Notes under the pieces: model-generated | Database searches by the model: none | The model's input: the letters and a program-made list of their open reading frames with translations, nothing else | Told to the model about the DNA's origin: nothing | Position numbers and translations under genes: made by a program | Part shown: positions 35,648 to 44,315 of the stretch, one piece after another | How positions within the stretch are numbered: position 1 is the stretch's first letter | Layout of the letters: each line of letters starts with the position of its first letter | Assembly: GCF_004135735.1 (NCBI RefSeq) | Contig: NZ_CP012670.1 | Coordinates: 930,001-994,000 of the forward strand | DNA: 64,000 bases | DNA from: Sorangium cellulosum | Lineage (GTDB): Bacteria; Myxococcota_A; Polyangia; Polyangiales; Polyangiaceae | Reading direction: 5' to 3'

Positions 35648-37429
35648 TCAGTCGATCAGCGTGCGCGCGGGGCGGCCGGGCTCGCACTTCACGAGCGTGG
35701 CGGTCAGCTCTAGGGTCTCGGGCAGCGTGCTCTGGACCTGCGCGACGACCTGCTCGACCACGTGCTGCGCCTCGTCCAGGTTCGGCCCCACGATGGAGAC
35801 GACGAACGTGAGCGGGCCGGTGCGCCCGGCCGCTGCCGGCGTCAGGCTCAGCAGCAGCGTCTGGGTCAGGTCGACGACCTGGAGCGCGGCCTTGCGCAGC
35901 GCGAGCATCTCGAGGATCGTCGGCCGCAGGCTCACGAGGCCGTTCTGGCCGCGCAGCTCGAAGCGCGCGATCTGCATCGGCACCTCCGCCCACTCGGCGA
36001 AGAAGCCGTCCTCGTCGATGGCCTTCATCAGGTGCTCGCGCACGAGCAGGCCCGTGAGGCCGTCGCGCCGCGCGAGGTAGCGCCTCGCCTTGTCGTGGTG
36101 CGGGGAGTCCGGGCCGAACGTCACCGCCATGAGGCGGCACTCGCCGAGCTGCACCTCGCCGCCGTGGAACAGCGAGACCTGGGCCTTGCGCTCGAAGGGG
36201 AAATCCGCGTACGTGCCGTTCGTGCTGTTCAGGTCCTCGATGAGCCACGAGCCCGTCTGCCACCGGAGCAGGGCGTGCGAGCCGGAGACGGTCGCCTCGG
36301 CCAGGACGAGATCCTGATCGCTGCGGCGCCCGATCGAGAGCACCGGCTTCAGCAAGGGGAACAGGGTGGCGACGCTCTCGGGCGCGTTCGTGGCGTAGGT
36401 GATGAGCAGCGACTGCGCGCCGGGGGTGAACTGGGTCTTGATCGCCCGGCCGGGCGCCGGGCCGGGATCGATGCGCTCGCGCGGCAGCTGGATCGGCGCG
36501 GTCGTGGTCTGCGTCGGGTTGAAGAACCGCATGTGCCGCGCCTGCGGGCGCATCTGCGGGTCCGGGTTCAGCGCGCGGAAGATCTGCCGGATCTCGTCAT
36601 TGGTGAGCGCGGCAGGCACGTCGAAGGTGATCTGCTGCTTCATCGTCTTGAGCCGCGGCTTGTAGCCGGGCTCGGGGACGCGGCAGGTCCACATCTCCCA
36701 GAGCGTCAGCGCCGCGGCGTAGACGTCGTCCTCCGGGCTCGCGCCGCCGTTGCGCAGCCGCTCCGGCGACATGTAATGGGGGGTGCCCCCGTCGGGCGGC
36801 GCGCCCGGCTTGCGCACGGCCGCGCGCGCGCGCTCCTTCGCGAAGCCGAAGTCGAGGATGACGGCGCGATCCTCGGCGACCATCACGTTGCCGGGCTTCA
36901 GGTCGCCGTGCACGAGCCCCTGCTGGTGAATGGCGGCGAGCCCCGCGCAGATGTCGGTCGAGATCTTGCGGAACTCGTCGGCCGTGAACCCGCAAGCCGC
37001 CTTGCGCTTGTTGCGGATGTGGTTGTGGAGCGTCTGCCCGGGGATGTACTCCATCACGAGGATGGGCCCCCACGGGCTCGGCGCGAGGTCGTGCACGCGG
37101 CAGACGTTCGGGTGGCGCGCCTTCTGGGCCAGGATCACCTCCTGCCGCAGCGCCTCGTCGTCGCCGGGCATCGCGGAGGCCTCGGGCACCACCTTGAGCG
37201 CCACCTGCTGCTGGGTCAGGCGATCGAAGGCCAAGAACACCTCGCCCATGCCGCCTTTGCCGATGCTCTTCAGGACCTCGTACCGGTCGTTGATGACCGT
37301 TCCGACGTCGATGGGAGGGAGGGGTTCTTTGGTCACGGCCACGGGCGCACGAAGGGTGAGGAAGAGCTCCGGGCCGGCGCGGCGCTGACGCGCCGACACG
37401 CGGCATGGACTGCGCGCAGGGTCGTCCAT
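35648..37429 (-). CDS. Ser/Thr kinase with FHA and GGDEF-like C-terminal domains
   Basis: About 593 residues from the ATG at 37429; GTGs at 37342 and 37336 would shorten it by ~30. The kinase domain has glycine loop GKGGMGEV, lysine in VALKVV, the non-RD catalytic loop HGDLKPGN (at ~173), DFG and SPERL. An FHA domain lies at ~365-440 (SIGRRSD, SGSHALLRW, DLNSTNGTY). The last ~140 residues resemble a GGDEF fold (RRDGLTGLLVREHLMKAID, then TFVVSIVGPNLDEAQHVVEQ) without the GGDEF signature, so cyclic-di-GMP synthesis is unlikely. No membrane helix is seen, so it is probably cytoplasmic. Confidence 0.85.
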   Translation of the reverse strand: MDDPARSPCRVSARQRRAGPELFLTLRAPVAVTKEPLPPIDVGTVINDRYEVLKSIGKGGMGEVFLAFDRLTQQQVALKVVPEASAMPGDDEALRQEVILAQKARHPNVCRVHDLAPSPWGPILVMEYIPGQTLHNHIRNKRKAACGFTADEFRKISTDICAGLAAIHQQGLVHGDLKPGNVMVAEDRAVILDFGFAKERARAAVRKPGAPPDGGTPHYMSPERLRNGGASPEDDVYAAALTLWEMWTCRVPEPGYKPRLKTMKQQITFDVPAALTNDEIRQIFRALNPDPQMRPQARHMRFFNPTQTTTAPIQLPRERIDPGPAPGRAIKTQFTPGAQSLLITYATNAPESVATLFPLLKPVLSIGRRSDQDLVLAEATVSGSHALLRWQTGSWLIEDLNSTNGTYADFPFERKAQVSLFHGGEVQLGECRLMAVTFGPDSPHHDKARRYLARRDGLTGLLVREHLMKAIDEDGFFAEWAEVPMQIARFELRGQNGLVSLRPTILEMLALRKAALQVVDLTQTLLLSLTPAAAGRTGPLTFVVSIVGPNLDEAQHVVEQVVAQVQSTLPETLELTATLVKCEPGRPARTLID

Positions 37430-37558
37430 TCGAGCCCCGGGTGCAACGAGTCGTTGCACGGGGCGCCCGGGCCGGCGCCTATCGCGCCGGGGGACCCGGC
37501 GGCGCGCGCCGCGCCGGACGCGGCGATCCTCGCGGCGCGCCGCCCCGCCGCGCGCCGT

Positions 37559-38377
37559 TCAGGGGAACGGCCGCGCCGTATGGGCGTGGTTGAGCGGGCC
37601 GTGGCCGTGGCCCAGCCCGGGCGCGGCGCGCATGGCCTCGCGGAGGTAGCGGCGCGCGCGCGCGATGGCGGGGGTGAGGGCGAGGCCCTGGGCGAGGCCG
37701 GCCGCGATCGCCGAGGCCAGCGTGCAGCCTGTGCCGTGGGTGGCGCGCGTCTCGATGCGCGCGTCCTCGAACAGCCGCTCGCCCCCTTGCGCACCGGCCT
37801 CGGGGGCCACGCAGAGGACGTCGACGACGGTCGCGCCGGGGAGGTGGCCTCCCTTCAGCAGCACGGCGCGCGGGCCCATGGAGAGCAGCCGCGCGGCGGC
37901 GCGGCGCATGGCGTCCACGCTGTCGATGACCGCGCCGGTCAGCGCCTCGGCCTCGGGGAGGTTCGGCGTGAGCAGCGCGGCGCGGGGCAGGAGCCGGTCG
38001 CGCAGGGCGCCCTCGGCGTCGGGCTGGAGGAGCCGCGCGCCGCCCTTGGCGACCATCACGGGATCGACCACGAGCGGCGCGCCGCGGCCGAGGCGATCGT
38101 AGACGCGCGCGACCTCCTCGATGACCTCGGCCGAGTGCAGCATGCCGGTCTTGATCGCGTCCGCGCCGATGTCGTCCAGCACGAGCTCCATCTGGCGGCG
38201 GATGAAATCGGGCGGCACCGGGAGCACGGCGGCCACGCCGCGCGTGTTCTGGGCCGTGAGCGCGGTGATCGCCGTCGCGCCGTACGCGTCGAGCGCGGTG
38301 ACCGCCTTGAGGTCCGCCTGGATGCCGGCGCCGCCGCCGGAGTCGGACCCGGCGACGATGAGGACGCGGCCGTTCAT
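37559..38377 (-). CDS. thiD: hydroxymethylpyrimidine/phosphomethylpyrimidine kinase
   Basis: A 272-residue ribokinase-fold enzyme that phosphorylates HMP and HMP-P in thiamine synthesis. Family features are VAGSDSGGGAGIQADLKA at the N-terminus, TALTAQNT, DAIKTGMLHS, DPVMVAKGGARLL and the anion-hole motif THGTGCTLASAIAA. The start is the ATG at 38377. No other thiamine gene or TPP riboswitch is visible nearby, so it stands alone here. The C-terminus ends with a Gly/His-rich segment (GLGHGHGPLNHAH). Confidence 0.93.
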   Translation of the reverse strand: MNGRVLIVAGSDSGGGAGIQADLKAVTALDAYGATAITALTAQNTRGVAAVLPVPPDFIRRQMELVLDDIGADAIKTGMLHSAEVIEEVARVYDRLGRGAPLVVDPVMVAKGGARLLQPDAEGALRDRLLPRAALLTPNLPEAEALTGAVIDSVDAMRRAAARLLSMGPRAVLLKGGHLPGATVVDVLCVAPEAGAQGGERLFEDARIETRATHGTGCTLASAIAAGLAQGLALTPAIARARRYLREAMRAAPGLGHGHGPLNHAHTARPFP

Positions 38378-38641
38378 GGCGCGCTCCGGCGGCGGGCCGC
38401 GGTGAGCGGCCGGCCGTCGCGCGGCGCGGCCGCCGGGGGAGGGATGGGCGAGCTGCGAGGGGGGCACATGGCGAGGGCGCAGGGTGTCCCGAAACGCGAC
38501 GGATCGCGAGGGGCTCGTCGAGCGGGGCGCGAGGCCGCGCATCGACCGGCCGAGGGCGCTGGCCGAGGGCGCCGGCCGGGCTCGCGTGCTCGCGCGCCCA
38601 CGCATCCGGGGATGGGCGCGAGATCGCGTCGGCGCCTCGCG

Positions 38642-38893
38642 TCAGTAATGCTTGTCGAGGATCGCGGGATCCGTCGTGGCCGAGAACACCGTGTCGCAGC
38701 GCCGACACCTGTATTTTACCTTCGTCGGCCGGGCCGAGATCCCGAACGCAAGCTGGATGTAGCCCAGGAGGCGGTACTCCGCCTCGGCGCTCACCATGTA
38801 GTGATCGCGGCCGTGTCCGCAGGGGCACTGGGGCAGCTCGGAGGAGGTGTGGTTGCGATAGGGCATCGAAGGCGCGCTCGTCTCGGCTGGCAC
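38642..38893 (-). CDS. small zinc-ribbon protein
   Basis: An 83-residue protein with two CxxC-type knuckles, CPCGHG and CRRC, around a conserved-looking core HYMVSAEAEYRLLGYIQ. The spacing fits a single zinc ribbon. It is read from the GTG at 38893; an ATG at 38866 gives 74 residues. No family is recognised. It is divergent from the ABC transporter genes. A role in nucleic-acid or protein binding is conceivable but unsupported. Confidence 0.65.
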   Translation of the reverse strand: MPAETSAPSMPYRNHTSSELPQCPCGHGRDHYMVSAEAEYRLLGYIQLAFGISARPTKVKYRCRRCDTVFSATTDPAILDKHY

Positions 38894-39148
38894 GCGGCCA
38901 GTGTAGAATGGTCCTGACGCGCGTCGAGGGTGTGCGGTCGCGAAGCAGCCCGGACTGGACGCGGCCGGACGGCGCGAGCGCGATGTCCATGATCCATCCG
39001 CCAGCGGCGCTGCACCAGGCGCCGCGGCGGCTCAGGCGCCGCTCGGGCCGGTGGGCCGCCTCGTGGAGCCCGGGGGCGCCGGGACGCGGCCTTCGGGGCA
39101 CCGGGTCGGCGCTTTGCGCCCCGCCGCGGACCGAATAGGACGGACGCC

Positions 39149-39934
39149 ATGGGCCCCGCACTCCTCGCCGAGCGCCTGGTGAAGCGCTACGGCGACCTCA
39201 CGGCCGTGGACGGGCTCGATCTCGCCGTGCGCCCGGGGGAGATCGTCGGCCTGCTCGGGCCGAACGGGGCGGGCAAGACGACGACGCTGCGGATGCTCGC
39301 CGGCATCCTGTCGCCGACCGCGGGGCGCGTCCTGGTCGGCGGCGTCGACCTCGCCGCGCGGCCGCTCGAGGCGAAGCAGCGCATCGGCTTCCTCTCCGGC
39401 GACACCCAGCTCTACCAGCGGCTCACGCCCCGCGAGGTGCTCCGCTACTTCGGCCGGCTGTACGGCATCGGCGAGGCAGCGCTCTCGCGCCGCATCGACG
39501 CCCTCGTGGCCGATCTCGAGATGGAGGCGTTCGCCTCGCGGCCGTGCAGCACGCTCTCCGCCGGGCAGAAGCAGCGCGCCAACATCGCGCGCGCGTTCCT
39601 CCACGAGCCCGAGGTGCTCATCCTCGACGAGCCCACGACCGCGCTCGACGTCATCAGCGGCCGCTTCATCGTCGCGTCGATCCGGCGCGAGCGCGCCGCG
39701 GGCAGGGCCATCCTCTTCTCGACGCACATCATGGGCGAGGCCGAGTACCTCTGCGATCGCATCGCGCTCCTGCACGAGGGCCGCATCGTGGACGCCGGCG
39801 CGCTCCCGGAGCTCCTCGAGCGCGCGGGCGCCACGAACCTGACGGACGCCTTCCTCCACCACGTCGAGCGGGGCCGCCCGCCCACGGCGCCCGAGGGCGC
39901 CGGCGCGCCGGCGCGAGGCGGCGAGGCGCCGTGA
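39149..39934 (+). CDS. natA: NatA-like ABC transporter ATP-binding protein
   Basis: A 261-residue ABC ATPase. Walker A is GPNGAGKTTTLRML, the Q-loop region is FLSGDTQLY, the signature is LSAGQKQRANIARA (variant of LSGGQ), Walker B is VLILDEPTTALD and the switch histidine is in STHIMGEAE. It resembles the NatA/CcmA group of ABC-2 exporters. Its stop overlaps the start of the permease (GTGA), so the two form a transporter. The substrate is unknown; NatA homologues are often linked to sodium efflux or envelope stress. Confidence 0.88.
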   Translation: MGPALLAERLVKRYGDLTAVDGLDLAVRPGEIVGLLGPNGAGKTTTLRMLAGILSPTAGRVLVGGVDLAARPLEAKQRIGFLSGDTQLYQRLTPREVLRYFGRLYGIGEAALSRRIDALVADLEMEAFASRPCSTLSAGQKQRANIARAFLHEPEVLILDEPTTALDVISGRFIVASIRRERAAGRAILFSTHIMGEAEYLCDRIALLHEGRIVDAGALPELLERAGATNLTDAFLHHVERGRPPTAPEGAGAPARGGEAP

Positions 39935-42096
39935 GGCTCGCCATCGTCTGGACCATCCTCCGCAAGGAGCTCGTCGAGTCGCTCCGGGATCGGCGCACGC
40001 TCGTGCGCCTCCTGCTCGTCCCGATCCTCCTCTATCCGCTCTTCGCGCTCGGCGTCAGCCAGCTCGTCGGCTCCGAGGTCGCGGCGCGCGAGGCGCGCTC
40101 GTCCAGGATCGCGGTGTGGGGCGAGCTCGCCGAGGGCCTGCGCCGGAGGCTCGAGGCGGCGGACAAGATCGAGCTCGCGCCCTGGGTCGGCGCGCCCCCC
40201 GACGTGCGGGAGGGCCTCGCCTCGGGGGCGCTCGAGCCGCCGGAGGGCCCGGCCACCACGCCGGACACGGGCGAGGCGCCGCCGCGCGACGGGGGCGCCG
40301 ACGACCCGCGGCCGCGCTGGACCGAGCCGGACAACCCCGTGCTCGCCGCGGCGCGCGCCGTGGTGAGCGACCGGGAGGTCGATGCGGTCCTCGTCCCGTG
40401 GCCCGCGCTGGAGGCCACGCTGGAGCGCGGTGGGAAGGGGGCCGTCGCGATCTACTACGACTCGGTCCGCGCCGACTCGGCCCTGGCAGAGGCCCGCCTC
40501 GAGAGGGCCCTCGGGCGCGCCCGCGCGGCGATCGTCGCGGAGCGCGAGGCGGAGCGCGGCCTGCCCGAGGGGTTCTCGATCGGCTACGACATCGTGCCGC
40601 GCGACGTCGCGGCCGACAGCCGCAAGGTCGGCCAGATCCTCGGCTCGATGATGCCGATGATGCTCATCCTGATGTCGCTCCTCGGCAGCTTCCTGCCCGC
40701 GATCGATCTCACGGCGGGAGAGAAGGAGCGCGGCACGATGCAGACGCTCCTCTGCGCGCCCGTGCGATCCATCGAGATCATCTCGGGCAAGTTCCTGGCC
40801 GTGTGGATCATCTCCCTGCTCACGGCGCTCGGCAACGTGGTGAGCCTGTCGCTGACGGTGCGCCGGCTGCTGCCCGACGTCGTGGTCGTGGACACATCCA
40901 TCTTCGCGCTCACGTTCGTGCTGCTCGTGCCGGTCACCTTCCTGTTCTCGGCGCTGTTCCTCGCGCTCGCCGTCTTCGCGAAGGACTTCAAGGACGGCCA
41001 GAACGCGCTGATGCCGGCGTACCTGCCGCTCTCGCTGCTCGCCGGCATCACCGCCCTGCCGATGATCGAGCTCAACCCGTGGACGGCCTACGCCCCGGTC
41101 CTCAACATCGCGGTGCTGATCAAGGCCCTCTTCCTCGGGGAGGCGCCGCTCGATCTGCTCATCGCGGCGATCTTCTCGTCGGCGCTCTACGCCGGCCTCG
41201 CGCTCCTCTTCGCCGCGCGCGTGTTCGAGCGCGAGAGCGTGCTGCTCGGGGGCCAGGAGCCGGCGGGCGCGGTGCTGGGCCTCGGGCGCCGGGCCGGCGG
41301 GGCGCCGTCCGCCGCCTTCTCGATCGCGGCGTTCGCGGGCGTCCAGGTGCTCTTCTTCTACGGCAGCTTGCTCATCGCCCGCGCCAGCGTGGCGGTCCAG
41401 CTCGCGGTCACGCAGCTCGGCTTCTTCCTCCTCCCCACCCTCGCGCTCGTGCTCGGCTTCGGCTACTCGCCGCGGGAGACGCTCGGCCTCCGGCCGGCCT
41501 CGGCCCGCGGCCTCGCCGGGGCGCTGCTCCTCGGCCTGTCGGCGTGGGCCGCGATCGGGGGCACCGTCCTCCGGTGGTTCCCGGCGCCGGAGGCGCTCGC
41601 GCGCGAGCTGCGCGATCTCGTGCTGCTCGACGGGCAGCCGTACCCGGTGGTCTTGCTGCTCATCGCCGTGACGCCGGCCGTCTGCGAGGAGCTCCTGTTC
41701 CGCGGCCTCGTCTACGCTGGGCTGCGCCGCGCCGGGCCCGCCGTGGCGATCGTCGCCTCGGCGCTCCTCTTCGGGCTCGCCCACGGGTCGGTGTACCGCC
41801 TGCTGCCGACGTTCTGCCTCGGGCTCGCGCTCGGCTACGCGCGCCACCGCACCGGGTCCGTGCTGCCCGGGATGCTCGTTCACGTCCTGAACAACGGGCT
41901 CGCGGCGTCGCTGCTCTACTTCAATCCGCCGTCCCTGCAGGGCGCCATCGAAGGGGCGCTGCCGTGGAGCGTGACGGTCGCCGGCGGCCTCGTGTCCCTG
42001 GCCGGGCTGCTGCTGCTCCGCCGAGCGCCGGCGCCTGAAGGGGACCACGGCAACGAGGCGGCCGGCGGCGGCGCCGCGCGCGCGGGAGGCGCCTGA
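39931..42096 (+). CDS. ABC-2 permease (NatB-like) fused to a CPBP protease domain
   Basis: A 721-residue membrane protein from the GTG at 39931. The first ~440 residues are an ABC-2/NatB-type permease: an N-terminal helix, a large extracytoplasmic domain, then helices starting at GSMMPMMLILMSLLGSFLPA with the typical EKERGTMQTLL motif. The last ~250 residues form a CPBP intramembrane protease with all three motifs: EELLFR at E586-E587, H618 in LAHGS, and H651/N654 in HVLNN. Separate NatB and CPBP proteins are common; this fusion suggests the protease acts on a substrate handled by the transporter. It is translationally coupled to the ATPase. Confidence 0.88.
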   Translation: MRLAIVWTILRKELVESLRDRRTLVRLLLVPILLYPLFALGVSQLVGSEVAAREARSSRIAVWGELAEGLRRRLEAADKIELAPWVGAPPDVREGLASGALEPPEGPATTPDTGEAPPRDGGADDPRPRWTEPDNPVLAAARAVVSDREVDAVLVPWPALEATLERGGKGAVAIYYDSVRADSALAEARLERALGRARAAIVAEREAERGLPEGFSIGYDIVPRDVAADSRKVGQILGSMMPMMLILMSLLGSFLPAIDLTAGEKERGTMQTLLCAPVRSIEIISGKFLAVWIISLLTALGNVVSLSLTVRRLLPDVVVVDTSIFALTFVLLVPVTFLFSALFLALAVFAKDFKDGQNALMPAYLPLSLLAGITALPMIELNPWTAYAPVLNIAVLIKALFLGEAPLDLLIAAIFSSALYAGLALLFAARVFERESVLLGGQEPAGAVLGLGRRAGGAPSAAFSIAAFAGVQVLFFYGSLLIARASVAVQLAVTQLGFFLLPTLALVLGFGYSPRETLGLRPASARGLAGALLLGLSAWAAIGGTVLRWFPAPEALARELRDLVLLDGQPYPVVLLLIAVTPAVCEELLFRGLVYAGLRRAGPAVAIVASALLFGLAHGSVYRLLPTFCLGLALGYARHRTGSVLPGMLVHVLNNGLAASLLYFNPPSLQGAIEGALPWSVTVAGGLVSLAGLLLLRRAPAPEGDHGNEAAGGGAARAGGA

Positions 42097-42207
42097 GGCT
42101 GAGCCAGAGGCTTTCGTGCCCGCGCTGCCTGTGAGGCGGCGCGCCGAGGCGGCCGGCTCGCGCGTCGTGCGCGCGCCCCCGCCCGCCCTCGCCGGGCCTC
42201 CGCGCGG

Positions 42208-44145
42208 TCAGCGCTGGCTTCCCCGGAGCTCGAGCACCCGCACGTCGTACGGCGCGAGCTCCACGGCGTCGACGGGCCTGTCGCTGCCGAGCTCCGTCAG
42301 GCGGCCCGAGGCCAAAACGGGCTTCACCGAGAGCGGTTGATCCGCCTGGCTGACCAGGAACACGAAGCGGCGGCCGTCGCGGTGGCGCAGGGTGTCGGCC
42401 GCGACCCGCGGGTCGGCCACGGTCACCGGCCGCCGCGCGCCGGCGAGCTCGGCGAGCGCCTCGTAGAGCCGGCAGGTGGGCTCCGGGTTGACGCGCGGGG
42501 TCTCGGCGGCGAAGTGCTCGACCGGGTAGGTGCAGAGCACGATGCTGCCCTGTCCGACCTCGCGCCGCAGCACCGCCGGCCGGCCGTGCTGGTCGACCGC
42601 CACGACCTCCGCCCCCCGCGGCCGCACGGGCAGGTACGCGCGGCTGTGCTCGGTGCCGGCGGCCGGGAACGTCAGCGTGGCGCCCTCCTCGATCGAGCCG
42701 AACCGCCCGCGGAACGTGAGCGTCACCTGGTCGCCCTCGATCGGATCGACCAGCCCATAACGCAGCTGGTGCTCGACGCCGAACATCTCGTTGAGGTGCG
42801 CGTACCACGGCCCGCGCTGCGACCCGTGCGTGCCGTGGCAGTACGACGCGTAGACGACCGCGCCCGAGGAGGCCAGCCGCTCCAGCAGGTGCCAGGTCGG
42901 CGCGGTGAGCTGCTTGGTCGACGGGAGGAGGTAAAGCCGGCAGTCCTCGGCGATCCCGTCCCGCTCCCGGCTCAGCCCGACGGGCAGGTCCGCCTCCTTG
43001 GCCGCGACGTAGGCCTGCCGCAGCACGTTGAACAGGGTGTTACGATCCGCGGCCTCGGTGAACGGAAACACGCCCTCCAGGTACGCCGGGACGATCAGCG
43101 CCGCGTCGGCGGGCGCGCGCTCGCAGCCGAGGACGTCGATGTCGGCGAGCACCCTGGCGAAGCGGGCCATCTCCTCGAGCTGCGGCTTGGGGTGGCCGTC
43201 CGTGGTCGTCAGCCCGAAATGGAGCTCGAACGGATGGTGCCGGTACGGGTCCTGGTGGATGAGGTCGAAGTCGGTGTTGTTCCAGCCGATCCAGCCCGTG
43301 GCGCCGGCCAGCAGCGTGTTGTGCAGGACCTGTCGATAGTAGTGCGCGGCGTTCTCGTCAGAAGCGAAGGCCGAGGACACCCCGAACTCCTCCAGCACCA
43401 CCGGCTTGCCCAGAAAGCCGGTGAGCTCGCAGATGAACGCCGCGCCGTAATGCTGGCGGACCACGTCGTTCTCCATCCGGTAGACGTGCGGACCGAGGAA
43501 ATCCACGAGGGCGCCGAGGTCGCGGACCGAGAACCCGTTGTCGTGGCCGGTGACCTCGATGCCCCAGGCGCCGTCGCCGATCGAGATCGGCTGGCTGGCC
43601 CCGCCGGCCCGGAGCGCCTGCACGAGCAGGCTCGCCCAGCTCGTGACGCTCTCGCGGAGGGACCGCTCGCGCTCGCCGTAAATCGGCATCTCGTTGGAGA
43701 TGAGCCAGCCGGTCACCGCCGGGTGACCGGCGAAGCGCCGCGCCATCTGCTCGGCGAACCACGCCTGCCGGGCGACCATCCACACGTCGCCGTACAGGTC
43801 GCGCCCGCGCCGCCACGCCGGGTCCCAGTTCTCGCCCGACATGTGGCCGACGAGGAGGGTCGGAATCGTGGTCAGGCCCGCCTCGCTGTGGGCCTCGAGG
43901 AAATCCGCGTACCGCGCGGCGCAGCCCTCGTCGATCCGGTCCGGCTCGGGCATGAAGTGAGGCCAGTAGAAGAACGACCGGGTCATGGTGAGCCCGTGCA
44001 CCGCGAGCACCCGGAGCTCCTCGCGGACGACGGCCGGGTCGTAGCTCTGCCACATGAGCGGTCCGCCGCGCCTCGACCAGAAATTGGCCCCGAGCCACGC
44101 GACAGGGTGGTTGCGGACAGCGACCTTGGCGAAATTGCGTTGCAT
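42208..44145 (-). CDS. glycoside hydrolase (GH5/GH42-like)
   Basis: A 645-residue protein with an N-terminal (beta/alpha)8-barrel glycosidase domain. The acid/base glutamate follows Asn in ISNEMPIYG (E152), and the probable nucleophile is in VVLEEFGVSS (E252 or E253). WIGWNNTDFD closes the barrel. Residues ~390-560 resemble a beta-galactosidase trimerisation/glutamine-amidotransferase-like domain, followed by a beta-sandwich tail. I see no signal peptide, so it is probably intracellular and acts on imported oligosaccharides. The start ATG at 44145 follows ggaggag closely. A LacI-type regulator lies upstream in the same orientation. Exact substrate unknown. Confidence 0.8.
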   Translation of the reverse strand: MQRNFAKVAVRNHPVAWLGANFWSRRGGPLMWQSYDPAVVREELRVLAVHGLTMTRSFFYWPHFMPEPDRIDEGCAARYADFLEAHSEAGLTTIPTLLVGHMSGENWDPAWRRGRDLYGDVWMVARQAWFAEQMARRFAGHPAVTGWLISNEMPIYGERERSLRESVTSWASLLVQALRAGGASQPISIGDGAWGIEVTGHDNGFSVRDLGALVDFLGPHVYRMENDVVRQHYGAAFICELTGFLGKPVVLEEFGVSSAFASDENAAHYYRQVLHNTLLAGATGWIGWNNTDFDLIHQDPYRHHPFELHFGLTTTDGHPKPQLEEMARFARVLADIDVLGCERAPADAALIVPAYLEGVFPFTEAADRNTLFNVLRQAYVAAKEADLPVGLSRERDGIAEDCRLYLLPSTKQLTAPTWHLLERLASSGAVVYASYCHGTHGSQRGPWYAHLNEMFGVEHQLRYGLVDPIEGDQVTLTFRGRFGSIEEGATLTFPAAGTEHSRAYLPVRPRGAEVVAVDQHGRPAVLRREVGQGSIVLCTYPVEHFAAETPRVNPEPTCRLYEALAELAGARRPVTVADPRVAADTLRHRDGRRFVFLVSQADQPLSVKPVLASGRLTELGSDRPVDAVELAPYDVRVLELRGSQR

Positions 44146-44181
44146 GCTCCTCCGACGTCCTCCGACAGGCGTGCGAGGCAC

Positions 44182-44293
44182 GGTGGTGGCCTCGTTTGGG
44201 GGGCTCACCTCCGGGGCTTGCGTTCCGGCGGGCCTATTTTGTGGCCCGCCGGAACGCAAGCCCCGGAGGTGAGCCCCAAACGAGGCCACCACC
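44182..44293. repeat. ~112-bp palindromic hairpin element, copy 4 (near-perfect)
   Basis: The most regular copy. The left arm (44182-44234) and right arm (44243-44293) are nearly perfect reverse complements over ~51 bp, with one 2-base bulge and the loop tattttgt. It lies between two same-strand genes, the LacI regulator and the glycoside hydrolase. Confidence 0.92.
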
Positions 44294-44315
44294 CGAGGCA
44301 CGCCCATCGACCAGA

